Shown here piece by piece: positions 26,274 through 34,652 of a stretch of 64,000 nucleotides of DNA. Position 1 is the first letter of the stretch; each line of letters begins with the position of its first letter. The position numbers were made by a program, and so were the translations under genes. This DNA comes from an uncultured Alphaproteobacteria bacterium (lineage in GTDB: Bacteria; Pseudomonadota; Alphaproteobacteria; RF32; CAG-239), in assembly GCA_944393175.1 (NCBI GenBank), contig CALXZH010000034.1:35832-99831 (forward strand), read 5' to 3'. Under the pieces are notes generated by a model. That model worked only from the letters and a program-made list of their open reading frames with translations. It searched no databases and was not told where the DNA came from.

Positions 26274-27167
26274 ATGGATATTAAGAAAAAAATAAATGAG
26301 CTGAAAAAAAGAAGTGTTCAAATTGCAACACTGGCCGCTACTTTGTTCCCGGCTCAAAGCAGCCTGCCCGCGCCATACTCAAATTCCGGTATCAACAACG
26401 ATAAAAAAGATACGGCTCATTCTATTTTAGCTACCCAGCCTTCGGCTGATATAATTAATGAAGATGTTACGCTCAAAATCAGTGACTTAAAAGATTTACT
26501 TAGCAATAACCCTAATATTCAATTATCAGCTGACTTTTTAGGAGCTATAGAGCCCGGACCAAGCCAGAAAAAAATGCGCTCCATTTTGGAAAAAGGTTTT
26601 GATTTTACCATTCGAAACAGTCGAGGCGAAAGCAAAGATGCACGCTGCAGCCTAGACCAAGCGCCCAAAGGGTATTGCTATGGGGCGATTAAACGGCTGC
26701 TTAATAAAGTTTATAAAGAACCAATTTCGGGTAATCTTTCAGCTTATCAAGAAAAAGACAATTTATTAAAATCTTCTAATTTTATGGCAGTGCCTATTGA
26801 GTTAAAAGATGTTATTAATTGCCCGATTAACACGGTTGTGGTTATTCCTAAATGTAAAGGGCACAGACACGGGCATATCTTTACAGTCGTTGATAAAGGC
26901 GTATATTGTTCTGACGGGAAAGAAGTTGCCGGAGATTATTTTGATAACAACTACAAAACAGCAAAAGGCATTTATGCCTTTGTTCCCGTTGACGGCTCCA
27001 TTAAGCTAACCCCTAAACTCTTGCAACAGTCGCCTGAATTATATGCTGCCGTTTTGAATCAAAAAACCGGTAAAGAAATTTTGCCAATAACCGACGGGAA
27101 AGGCGGGCAACCTGTATTATTGGCTGAACTATCTACCTCTCAAAAAAATTCCCCTCTTAGTCGATAA
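26274..27167 (+). CDS. Secreted Cys/His CHAP- or NlpC-like protein, paralogue of 15107-16768
   Basis: About 297 residues. A basic start (MDIKKKINELKKRS) and hydrophobic stretch (QIATLAATLFPAQSSLPAP) act as a signal peptide or anchor. The domain at about 130-240 has YCYGAIKRLL (Cys135) and GHRHGHIFTV (His197/199/201), matching the C-terminal domain of the larger paralogue, including KD-L----NF and VVV- between the two motifs. The dyad spacing differs by only one residue. Both lack other recognisable domains. Start chosen at 26274 because GGGGTGGG lies upstream. Likely exported; peptidase, amidase or binding role open. Confidence 0.7.
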   Translation: MDIKKKINELKKRSVQIATLAATLFPAQSSLPAPYSNSGINNDKKDTAHSILATQPSADIINEDVTLKISDLKDLLSNNPNIQLSADFLGAIEPGPSQKKMRSILEKGFDFTIRNSRGESKDARCSLDQAPKGYCYGAIKRLLNKVYKEPISGNLSAYQEKDNLLKSSNFMAVPIELKDVINCPINTVVVIPKCKGHRHGHIFTVVDKGVYCSDGKEVAGDYFDNNYKTAKGIYAFVPVDGSIKLTPKLLQQSPELYAAVLNQKTGKEILPITDGKGGQPVLLAELSTSQKNSPLSR

Positions 27168-27247
27168 ATTTTCTTTAGTTAAATTCTCTTGCCTTTTGCC
27201 CCTCTTTCTGGCAAAATTTTGCTATATTTTGCTCATGAGGTAGACAA

Positions 27248-28009
27248 ATGGAAAATTGGCAAAAAGCTCTTGATAAATTTTTAGAAAACTATATTCATCA
27301 AGACTGGTTTGAAGGAGCCCTTCTTTGCGGAAGTTATGCGTCGGGAAATCAAAATGAATTTTCCGACATAGATGTTACAATTATTGCTTCCAATTCTCTC
27401 ACTTGGCAGGAAAAATCAAACTGCTTTGTGGACGGCTTTTTGATGGAATATACTATCAATCCAATCTCTCGATTTGAAGAATATATGGAAGAATCGCTTA
27501 AAGAGCATGATTATACTAATCAATATCTGCTCTTATATGGCAAAATTTTATATGATACTCACGGAGAAATTCAAAAACTCCGCGAAAAGGCCGCCTTGCA
27601 AGTAAAACAACCTTTTAAGCCCCTTTCCGACTACGAAAAAAATTTTATTAAATATTATCTCTGGGACAGGTATGATGAACTGTTGTCTTTAAGCAAAAAA
27701 AATTTGCATCTTGATTTGCAATATTGGAGCTTGGTTGATGCTCTTATTACGGCTTATTACAATTTTCATAATTTGGCTCACGTGCCTCACAGCAAAATTG
27801 AACAAATTTTAACAAATCCCGAATTTGCCAAGCGTTATCATATTAAAGATATGCCGCCGAAAGAATTTATACAAATGCTTATGAATTGTTTTGATGCGCA
27901 AAATAAAGAACAAAAACTAACCGCTGTTAAAAATTTCTATGATTTTGTGATGAATTCAGACGGCGGGTTTGATATTGGAAAATTTAGAGGTAAAAGAGAT
28001 TTGAAATAA
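27248..28009 (+). CDS. Nucleotidyltransferase-fold protein
   Basis: 253 residues. LCGSYASGN followed by FSDIDVTII near residues 26-45 is the GS-x-DxD signature of the DNA polymerase beta superfamily. The C-terminal helical half (about 130-240) resembles the substrate-binding part of streptomycin or lincosamide nucleotidyltransferases, but no known resistance family is clearly matched. A GAGGT ribosome binding site precedes the ATG. Could modify a small molecule, or act like a MNT-domain protein; no HEPN partner is adjacent. Confidence 0.7.
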   Translation: MENWQKALDKFLENYIHQDWFEGALLCGSYASGNQNEFSDIDVTIIASNSLTWQEKSNCFVDGFLMEYTINPISRFEEYMEESLKEHDYTNQYLLLYGKILYDTHGEIQKLREKAALQVKQPFKPLSDYEKNFIKYYLWDRYDELLSLSKKNLHLDLQYWSLVDALITAYYNFHNLAHVPHSKIEQILTNPEFAKRYHIKDMPPKEFIQMLMNCFDAQNKEQKLTAVKNFYDFVMNSDGGFDIGKFRGKRDLK

Positions 28010-28027
28010 ATCTCTCGGTTATAAAGT

Positions 28028-28933
28028 TTAATCTCTTTGCATTTGGTAAGCTTGCGACATTATCGGAGAAGTTTGCTCTTTGGGATTTTTATTGTGAAGC
28101 AATGCATGGAATAGTTTTTTCAAATCAACCTTTTTACCATATGAAATGCGGAGTTTTTTAAGGGTAGAAGATAATCTACAGCCCAAAATGTCGGATAAGC
28201 TATGCTGATATACAGTTCCAAAGCTTGAATCTTGTAAAAAGCTGTCCAATTTACTGATGTGAACAGTCGTCATATTTAACATTTTGGCGGTTTTTAAATT
28301 TGCTCGGCTATCATCTATTAATACTGATTTTGCTATATTTACATTATGCTTGTCAGAAAAATCATGCCAACTTGCAACATTTGTTTTGGTTTTAAAATTA
28401 TTGTCTTCTATTCCGCTAATCAGAATATTTTTACCATTAAACGATAAATGGCGGTAAGGATGATTGTTTTTGGTGGTTTTCAATTCATATTTAATGGTGG
28501 ATGACTTTTGATTGCCGATTACTCTCCTCCAGACAGCATAGGAAATATCCGCCAGGCCATCACTCCTAATGCAAATACGTCCGTAACGGCTTAAATTTTT
28601 CATCATTGCTTTGAGCGAGGGATCGTGCTTTATCAGATTAAAGTTAAGGCTGTTTATCAGATTATTTTTGTAAGTATTAAAGGTTTCGTCGTTTCCGCAA
28701 AAATCTTTTGCAAATGCAAACAAGGCATTCGGGCCGCCGTATTTTTTTAATTTGGGCAATTGTTTTAACAGTGTTTTTCGGCCTTTGAGTTTGGCTAGGT
28801 GCCTTAAACTTTTAAAGATAAATTGAAAATAAAATTTTGCATTGGAATAGCTATTGAGAACTCCGTCAACATCTAAAATTACGGCGGGGTCTTTATTATC
28901 TGGGTCGGCTCTTAAATTTTCTACTGCCATCAT
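28028..28933 (-). CDS. HAD-superfamily protein
   Basis: 301 residues. Motif I ILDVDGVLNS (about 19-28), motif II IRSDG (about 122) and motif IV VLIDDSRANLKTA (about 212) outline a HAD phosphatase similar in layout to pyrimidine 5'-nucleotidases. The C-terminal 60 residues are basic and outside the fold. No lysine of motif III is obvious by eye. Substrate unknown. Single gene facing the nucleotidyltransferase gene. Confidence 0.65.
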   Translation of the reverse strand: MMAVENLRADPDNKDPAVILDVDGVLNSYSNAKFYFQFIFKSLRHLAKLKGRKTLLKQLPKLKKYGGPNALFAFAKDFCGNDETFNTYKNNLINSLNFNLIKHDPSLKAMMKNLSRYGRICIRSDGLADISYAVWRRVIGNQKSSTIKYELKTTKNNHPYRHLSFNGKNILISGIEDNNFKTKTNVASWHDFSDKHNVNIAKSVLIDDSRANLKTAKMLNMTTVHISKLDSFLQDSSFGTVYQHSLSDILGCRLSSTLKKLRISYGKKVDLKKLFHALLHNKNPKEQTSPIMSQAYQMQRD

Positions 28934-29013
28934 ATTTCTCTTTAGTTTTTCTTTTTAAATTGTATTAAATTACATTCTTTTTGTCAAGCTTGGTGCCTTA
29001 GTCTTTACGCATA

Positions 29014-29052
29014 AGCAAAGGAGCACAAATCAAAATTTGTGCTCCTTTGTTT
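29014..29052. terminator. Bidirectional terminator
   Basis: AAAGGAGCACAAAT-CAAA-ATTTGTGCTCCTTT, a perfect 14-bp stem immediately beyond the stop of the minus-strand gene at 29051. Confidence 0.85.
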
Positions 29053-29566
29053 AGAGTTTGACGGAAGGGTAAAAAGCGGCTGAGGCATCTTTTCCCAGAC
29101 ACACACATTTTCCAAAATCGGAAATTTGCGGGTGTACGGCTAAAATTATATCCGTATCGGGGCGGCCGGCTAAATCTCCCCATTTATCATTTTGTGCCAT
29201 ATACCAATCATTGGCAAAAGGCTCGCCTCCCAGAGCTTTTAGCATATCATTTATCTCAAAGATATGATTAAAAACCTTTTTCATCACTGCTCTGGGGGGA
29301 ATGCATATCTGACGACCGGCAAAAATATGTTCGGCACAATAGTCTTTGGTGGCGGTTGGCAACATCTCCGGCGTGGGATGCAAAGAAATAACATAGCCCT
29401 TGCAAATAAATCCCCAAGGATTGCCGTGTTCTTTTGCCACATTTTTACGATAACTTACAAATCCATCCTCATAGGCTATCGGATAATGATAATACTCCTC
29501 CTTATGAGAAAATCGATGCCAAAAGCTATCGCTTCGGTCAAATTGAAGTAATACATAATTTTTCAT
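29051..29566 (-). CDS. Conserved-looking protein of unknown function
   Basis: 171 residues, not recognised. No signal peptide or membrane segment. Rich in aromatic residues and His near the N-terminus (DSFWHRFSHKEEYYHYP), with a Cys pair at CVCLGKD near the C-terminus. The gene has its own strong terminator. Nothing in the context suggests a role. Confidence 0.6.
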   Translation of the reverse strand: MKNYVLLQFDRSDSFWHRFSHKEEYYHYPIAYEDGFVSYRKNVAKEHGNPWGFICKGYVISLHPTPEMLPTATKDYCAEHIFAGRQICIPPRAVMKKVFNHIFEINDMLKALGGEPFANDWYMAQNDKWGDLAGRPDTDIILAVHPQISDFGKCVCLGKDASAAFYPSVKL

Positions 29567-29663
29567 TTCTAAAATAATTTAGTTACACAATTATTGATTT
29601 TATGTCTTTCAAAATAAATAAAATCATATAAAAGTCAACCTTCAACTATTCTGGAAATGAGTT

Positions 29664-29966
29664 CTATTTATTCAAGTTTTGCAGGCTGTTGATTATGTTT
29701 GAAGTGATGCTTTGTGCCTCAGAATCAATCCCTGCCGCTTCAAGCGCTAATTTTTTGATACAAGTATTTACTATTTCATCTTTCGTGGCGGTCATGCTTT
29801 GGGCAAAAAGAGTGCCGTTTTGCAATTTGCTTTGCGCTTCACTCAAAGCACAAGCTCTGAATTTTTCTTGCGGAGTGGCATTGCTGCTAACAGTAATGTA
29901 TTTGTTAAATTCTGCACAGCCGCTCAAAATGGCTACTAATCCTAATGCTATAATATATTTTTTCAT
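29664..29966 (-). CDS. Small lipoprotein
   Basis: 100 residues with a clear lipoprotein signal (AILSGC, lipidation Cys at about residue 17). The mature part has two further Cys residues (ACALSEAQ and NTCIKKL) in a helical body. Unknown family. Single gene. Confidence 0.7.
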   Translation of the reverse strand: MKKYIIALGLVAILSGCAEFNKYITVSSNATPQEKFRACALSEAQSKLQNGTLFAQSMTATKDEIVNTCIKKLALEAAGIDSEAQSITSNIINSLQNLNK

Positions 29967-30095
29967 ATCTTTCCTCTTCTGTTGTATTGATTTTGATATT
30001 TAATCTAACCGCAATTCTTTAATTTTTTATTGTCATTTTACTTTAAGTTAATTTTTTCATCCTATCTTGAACATAAAATTTTGAGGAGAAAAAGT

Positions 30096-30508
30096 ATGAG
30101 CAATTTAGCAATTTAGAAATTTACGAAGATATTGTGAAAAAATATATGATAGCTCTGGCTCATTGCGACTTGGACGGCTTATGCTAATTATTTGCTCCAG
30201 ATGCCAAAGTATATTCGCCACTTTTAGGCTGGATTGAGCCTCGCATTTTTTTTGAAAAAATGTGCACTCTCTCTGATGTGGAGAAATCTTCTCAAATTCC
30301 GCACAACACCCTTCTCAGCACAGAAGGAAAACCTGTGATGATAAAGCACTTTACTTACCATTGGGTCGTTAAAGACGGCAGGCAAACGACTTTTGAAGTT
30401 TGTGACGTGTTTGAGTTTAATGAAAACAACCTCATTGCAAAAGAAACTATTTTATATGATACTCATCAACTGCGTTTGGATATGAACGGCAATCCTTTGG
30501 ATTTTTAA
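30096..30508 (+). pseudogene. Broken NTF2/SnoaL-like gene
   Basis: A good ribosome binding site (GAGGAG) precedes ATG AGC AAT TTA, but the 8 bases AGCAATTT are duplicated in tandem (30099-30106 and 30107-30114), which brings in a TAG at 30114-30116. Removing one copy restores MSNLEIYEDIVKKYMIALAH. A second lesion, TAA at 30185-30187, interrupts the frame between DLDGLC and LFAPDAKVYS. The rest (from 30260, 82 residues) is intact and ends LDMNGNPLDF. The whole resembles small NTF2-like/SnoaL-like proteins. Confidence 0.7.
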
Positions 30509-30651
30509 ACTTACCCTGCGCGCCGCCTTAATTGGTTGCTTGTAAACAGCTTTGAGATTTATCTGTACCTGCTTGATAATATCTTATTTTAAATCACGCT
30601 TTTTTAACCTATTCGTGATAGTCTTTTTTCATACTTATTCGGAGAATTATA

Positions 30652-30807
30652 ATGTCTGATACAAAAGAGAAAAAAAATACCGCACACGGCCCCCGCAGCA
30701 AAGAAAGATTTGAGCGTGAGGCCAAAGCATTGCGCAAAAATTTGGAAAAACGCAAAAAGCAACAAGCCGAACGCGAAAAACTAAAAAATAATTCAAATAA
30801 AGACTAA
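30652..30807 (+). CDS. Small charged protein upstream of murA
   Basis: 51 residues, highly basic, Lys/Arg/Glu-rich helix (RSKERFEREAKALRKNLEKR). GGAGA stands 7 bases before the ATG, and murA starts 15 bases after the stop. Similar short charged proteins stand next to murA in other Alphaproteobacteria, as far as I recall; function unknown. Confidence 0.65.
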   Translation: MSDTKEKKNTAHGPRSKERFEREAKALRKNLEKRKKQQAEREKLKNNSNKD

Positions 30808-30822
30808 CTTTGGAGACGGAAT

Positions 30823-32115
30823 ATGGATAAAATTAAAATTATCGGCGGTAACAGGTTAGAGGGAAAAATTTATATCAGCGGGGCTAAAAATGCCGCTCTG
30901 CCCCTTATTTGTGCCAGTTTATTAACCAATGAAACCGTGACCTTAACCAATATGCCGATTTTATCCGATATTCGGTCAATGAACGCTTTGTTGGAGCAAA
31001 TGGGCACTGCGATTGACAGCTTTGATGATTTTGTGGACGGGCACCCGACAAAAACCTATTCTTATCGGACAAAAAAATTCACAAGCCTAATTGCACCATA
31101 CGATTATGTTCGTAAAATGCGCGCCTCTTACTATGTTTTGGGTCCCGTTTTGGCCAGAGAAGGTCATGTGGAGCTCTCTTTGCCAGGGGGATGTGCAATC
31201 GGGGCAAGGCCTATGGATATTCACCTCTCCTCGTTGGAGCAGATGGGGGCCAAAATCGAGATCAAAAACGGCTATGTTCACGCAGATATTGATGGCAAGC
31301 TCAAAGGTGCGCATATTACTTTTCACACAGCTTCCGTAGGTGCAACCTGTAATATCCTCATGGCCGCCACTTTGGCTGAAGGCGAAACAATCATTGAAAA
31401 TGCAGCTAAAGAGCCAGAAATCGGCGATTTGATTGATTTATTAACTGCTATGGGGGCAAAAATTGAGGGCAAAGACACTTCTCGTCTTGTGATTCAAGGT
31501 GTTGAGTCTCTGCATAGTGCCAGACATAAAGTAATTGCAGATAGAATCGAGGCTGGTTCTTACGCAGTGGCCGCAGCCATTACCAAGGGCAGAATCGAGC
31601 TCATCAACGCTCAAGCCTCAACCTTGCGGACACCTATAGAAGTACTAAAAGCTATGGGGGCTGAGGTTATAGAAAAAGAAAATTCTCTTATTATTGATGC
31701 CACAAACAAAACTCTCGTCGGGCAAGATATTATGACCGATTATTATCCAGGTTTTCCGACAGATTTGCAAGCACAGTTTATGGCTTTGATGTGTGTGTCC
31801 GAAGGTGCTTCTTTGGTTACCGAAAATATTTGGGAAAACCGCTTTATGCACGTACCGGAACTGATGCGTATGGGCGCAAATATTAATGTTCACGGTCACG
31901 CCTCGGCTATCGTTCGCGGGGTAAAACAACTCTCCGGTGCTCCAGTAATGGCGACAGACTTACGCGCCTCGTTTGCTTTAGTCTTAGCCGGTTTGGTAGC
32001 TGAGGGCGAAACTATCGTTAACCGTGTTTACCACCTTGACCGCGGCTATGAAAAATTGGAAGAAAAACTCCAAGGCGTCGGTGCGAATATCGAACGCATT
32101 AAAGAAGCTGATTAA
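30823..32115 (+). CDS. murA: UDP-N-acetylglucosamine 1-carboxyvinyltransferase
   Basis: 430-residue MurA, which transfers enolpyruvate from PEP to UDP-GlcNAc, the first committed step of peptidoglycan synthesis. The N-terminus reads GGNRLEGKIYISGAKNAALP. The active-site loop GGCAIGARPMD keeps the catalytic Cys, so the enzyme should be fosfomycin-sensitive. Length normal; it forms a unit with the preceding 51-residue gene and ends at a strong terminator. Confidence 0.97.
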   Translation: MDKIKIIGGNRLEGKIYISGAKNAALPLICASLLTNETVTLTNMPILSDIRSMNALLEQMGTAIDSFDDFVDGHPTKTYSYRTKKFTSLIAPYDYVRKMRASYYVLGPVLAREGHVELSLPGGCAIGARPMDIHLSSLEQMGAKIEIKNGYVHADIDGKLKGAHITFHTASVGATCNILMAATLAEGETIIENAAKEPEIGDLIDLLTAMGAKIEGKDTSRLVIQGVESLHSARHKVIADRIEAGSYAVAAAITKGRIELINAQASTLRTPIEVLKAMGAEVIEKENSLIIDATNKTLVGQDIMTDYYPGFPTDLQAQFMALMCVSEGASLVTENIWENRFMHVPELMRMGANINVHGHASAIVRGVKQLSGAPVMATDLRASFALVLAGLVAEGETIVNRVYHLDRGYEKLEEKLQGVGANIERIKEAD

Positions 32116-32141
32116 AAAAGCCCTTTTCAGGGCTTTTTTAT
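32114..32141 (+). terminator. Intrinsic terminator after murA
   Basis: AAAAAGCCC-TTTTCA-GGGCTTTTTT directly at the murA stop codon; it also borders the convergent lipoprotein gene. Confidence 0.9.
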
Positions 32142-32662
32142 TAGATTGATTGCAAAGCGTATAAGTCTTTAACAACCCAAGAACCCTTGGCGTTGCTCAA
32201 AACATAAACAATGTTGCCTTTGCACAAGCCAAACCAAACGCCGTTACACTCGCTCTTGGTATAGACTTCAACCGTGGTGGCATCTATCGGTTTTAATTTT
32301 ATGATTTGAAAACTCAATTGGGTCGGACGTTGCAGGCTCTCATCTTCCATAAACGTAAAGCGCGGCAATCTTTTGGCATCACATTCCGCTAATTTGGGGT
32401 TAATGGTGCATTTGACTTGCAAGTCTATGGCACAAACCATATCACTGCCCTTATCGCAACCCTGAGGCAAATTATTGATGTCATAGTTATAAACAATATC
32501 TTCAAACTCAACATCAAACTGCGGACGGGCAATGATTTCTTCCCCTTCTTCAAGAGCCTCTTGAGTTGGAACTGAGGATAATTCTTCTTGTTTTGGGGCT
32601 TTTTCATCCGAGCAAGCGGAAATTAGGAGTATGCCGGCCAGTATATATAAAAAATTTTTCAT
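32141..32662 (-). CDS. Lipoprotein of unknown function
   Basis: 173 residues with a lipoprotein signal (LLISACSDE, Cys at about residue 17). An acidic linker (about 20-50) leads to a C-terminal domain with six Cys residues, probably disulfide-bonded in the periplasm (GCDKGSDMVC, VKCTINPKLAEC, SECNGVWFGLC). Family not recognised. Confidence 0.7.
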   Translation of the reverse strand: MKNFLYILAGILLISACSDEKAPKQEELSSVPTQEALEEGEEIIARPQFDVEFEDIVYNYDINNLPQGCDKGSDMVCAIDLQVKCTINPKLAECDAKRLPRFTFMEDESLQRPTQLSFQIIKLKPIDATTVEVYTKSECNGVWFGLCKGNIVYVLSNAKGSWVVKDLYALQSI

Positions 32663-32728
32663 TTCTCATTTCCCTTATTTGTTTTCTTTCTTTTTTTATA
32701 TTGCAGCTTTTTCTATCTGTCTACAAAA

Positions 32729-32762
32729 TAAAAAAGGAGGAATTAAAATTCCTCCTTTTATG
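32729..32762 (-). terminator. Intrinsic terminator after OMP gene
   Basis: AAAAGGAGGAATT-AAA-ATTCCTCCTTTT, perfect stem 17 bases after the stop of the beta-barrel gene. Confidence 0.85.
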
Positions 32763-32778
32763 CAGAACTTTCGTGAGA

Positions 32779-33342
32779 TTAGAAATTGTATCTAACACCT
32801 GCGGTGTATTCCCACATATCGTCATAATTATCAATTCCGTCAAGGTTAACATAACGAACCAAGCCACGAACTGAGAATTTGTCATCAATCTTATATTGCA
32901 AACCTGCACCAAAACGATAACCAATGCCATGATCATCATAATCTCTCGGAGAATCTATACCGTTGAATTTTTTATCAAAAGTATATTCACCAATACCAAC
33001 CGTTCCAACCAAAGAATATACTTGGTCACAACCTAACGGCAGATAGCCCATCAAATCCAAACCATAAGCTTGGAATGAGGTCTTGGACTCGAAATCCTCA
33101 ATTTGCTTTTTCTCTTCATCAGAATATTGATAAAACAGCTCTGTTCCGAAATATTGATTATATTCCGTACCTACGTTTACAGATAATGAATTGTATTTTG
33201 GACTTTGGTGATCCGCATCTGCATCCGTATAGTTATAGTCTAAACCGACATAAGGTTTAAAGTCATATTCGGCAGCATTGGCGTTAGCCGAAATTGCCAA
33301 GGCAGATACTGCAATCATCAATGAAGAAACAGCGTATTTCAT
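32779..33342 (-). CDS. Outer-membrane beta-barrel protein (OmpA/OmpW-like, 8 strands)
   Basis: About 187 residues. A signal peptide (MKYAVSSLMIAVSALAISANANAAEYD) is followed by alternating aromatic strands typical of a small porin-like barrel (FKPYVGLDYNYTD, GYRFGAGLQYKI) ending in RYNF, a C-terminal Phe as outer-membrane proteins require. Two ATGs are possible (33348 or 33342); the second gives the cleaner signal peptide. Strong hairpin terminator; probably abundant. Confidence 0.85.
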   Translation of the reverse strand: MKYAVSSLMIAVSALAISANANAAEYDFKPYVGLDYNYTDADADHQSPKYNSLSVNVGTEYNQYFGTELFYQYSDEEKKQIEDFESKTSFQAYGLDLMGYLPLGCDQVYSLVGTVGIGEYTFDKKFNGIDSPRDYDDHGIGYRFGAGLQYKIDDKFSVRGLVRYVNLDGIDNYDDMWEYTAGVRYNF

Positions 33343-33483
33343 GTGCATTTCCTTTACTACTGTTGAAGAAAACCGGACTTTCCCGGCTAAAAATTTATTT
33401 TACTATATAACATTTTTCTAAAATGTGAAGTAAAATTTTTTAGTTGATATTACAAACGCTAAATTAACTTTCTTATTATATTG

Positions 33484-33512
33484 TTGTTTTAAGCATTGAA
33501 ATATGTTATAGT
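33484..33512 (+). promoter_or_regulatory. Sigma-70-type promoter of second prepilin gene
   Basis: TTGTTT (33484-33489), 17-base spacer, TATAGT (33507-33512), leaving a short leader to the GGAGG ribosome binding site at about 33523-33527. Confidence 0.45.
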
Positions 33513-33534
33513 TGTTGGCTGTGGAGGACTTGTA

Positions 33535-34110
33535 ATGAAAAATTATTCCGAATGCGGAAGAAGTATGATTGAGGTTATCGGATTGTTGGCTATTTTAGCA
33601 GCAGTTACTACCGGAATTAACAAATTTATTACCTCTATGCATGATAAGTACAACATCAGCAGAATTACGCAACAGATTACCGATTTGCGTAAAAATATCA
33701 GTAACAGATACGTGGCCAACGGCGATTATTCTATCATTAAAACTCAGGATATGATTGATAGTGATGTTATTCCGCCGGATATGGTTGATGGCTCAAAAGT
33801 TATTCATGCTTATAATGCCGAAGTAACTTTTAACGGCGCAAAAGACACTTATCAAATTACTTTTCCTCAACTGCCGCACCATGTTTGTGTTGAGCTTGCC
33901 CTTATGAACTGGGAATTTTCAGGAAATTCAGATTTATACAAAATCAAAATAAATGAAACAGAATTTAACTGGCCGATTATCGCAAACGGCGGAAAAGAAC
34001 TGCCGGTAACTATTACTGATGCTGAAGCCGCCTGCATTCTCCCGCCTGATGATAAAAACGGAGGCGTTACAGAGTATAACAAAAACACTATTACATGGAC
34101 TTTTCGTTAA
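33535..34110 (+). CDS. Type IV prepilin (PilS/type IVb-like)
   Basis: 191 residues. Leader MKNYSECG, cleavage G|RSMIE with Glu+5, then VIGLLAILAAVTTGI. Paralogue of the prepilin at 14242: both have Arg at +1, a CV-------W segment (CVELALMNW) and a C-terminal DA-AAC...ITW stretch with the second disulfide Cys. The N-terminal helix is less hydrophobic and the leader contains a Cys. GGAGG 8 bases before 33535 decides the start over 33496. Only 18 bases separate it from fliX. Confidence 0.8.
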   Translation: MKNYSECGRSMIEVIGLLAILAAVTTGINKFITSMHDKYNISRITQQITDLRKNISNRYVANGDYSIIKTQDMIDSDVIPPDMVDGSKVIHAYNAEVTFNGAKDTYQITFPQLPHHVCVELALMNWEFSGNSDLYKIKINETEFNWPIIANGGKELPVTITDAEAACILPPDDKNGGVTEYNKNTITWTFR

Positions 34111-34128
34111 CAGCATAAGGATTATCAT

Positions 34129-34554
34129 GTGATTAAAATTGATGACATAAATAAAACCAAAGAAGTTGCCTCCCGCAAGACGGCAAAAGCATCCTCCAGC
34201 GGTGATGAGAGTTTTTCGATTTTGCTCAAAGAAACGATGAAATCGCAGTCGAATCCGGTTAATGCCGCGGGCGGGATAAATGTTGCCGATGCCATTTTTG
34301 CCACGCAGATGGTGGACGGAGAAGAAGAAAAAGAAATTCGCAAAAAACTTGTGAAACGCGGGCAGACCTTGCTTGAAAAATTAGAAGAAATCAGAGACGG
34401 GTTGCTCATGGGCTATATTTCACGCGACCGTTTGATTGAAATCTCTCGCTTTGTGAAAGACAATAAATTTCAATCAAGCGACCCTAAGCTGCAAGAGATT
34501 TTAAGCGAAATCGAATTAAGAGTGGAAGTTGAACTGGCAAAATTGATGAAATAG
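34129..34554 (+). CDS. fliX: Flagellar assembly regulator FliX
   Basis: 141 residues, FliX family: charged N-terminus (MIKIDDINKT), then DESFSILL and a helical C-terminal half with RGQTLLEKLEEIRDGLLMG. In Caulobacter FliX couples flagellar basal-body assembly to the sigma-54 activator FlbD. Start is a GTG with AAGGA 8 bases upstream. Lies between a prepilin and dksA; fliX next to dksA is an ancestral alphaproteobacterial arrangement. No structural flagellar gene is in the window. Confidence 0.8.
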   Translation: MIKIDDINKTKEVASRKTAKASSSGDESFSILLKETMKSQSNPVNAAGGINVADAIFATQMVDGEEEKEIRKKLVKRGQTLLEKLEEIRDGLLMGYISRDRLIEISRFVKDNKFQSSDPKLQEILSEIELRVEVELAKLMK

Positions 34555-34589
34555 CTGTTATAAAACGTTTTTTTGCTTGAAGTTCGCGC

Positions 34590-34617
34590 TTGAAATTTGT
34601 ATTTTGCTTGCTATAGA
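34590..34617 (+). promoter_or_regulatory. Sigma-70-type promoter of dksA
   Basis: TTGAAA (34590-34595), 16-base spacer, TATAGA (34612-34617), in the 98-bp gap before dksA. Confidence 0.45.
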
Positions 34618-34652
34618 TTTTTTATTGTTAACTATCCATAAGGAGAATTAAG

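Noticed and set aside
27248..28009. MNT-HEPN toxin-antitoxin pair
   Set aside because: The nucleotidyltransferase is larger than MNT antitoxins and no HEPN-type gene is next to it.
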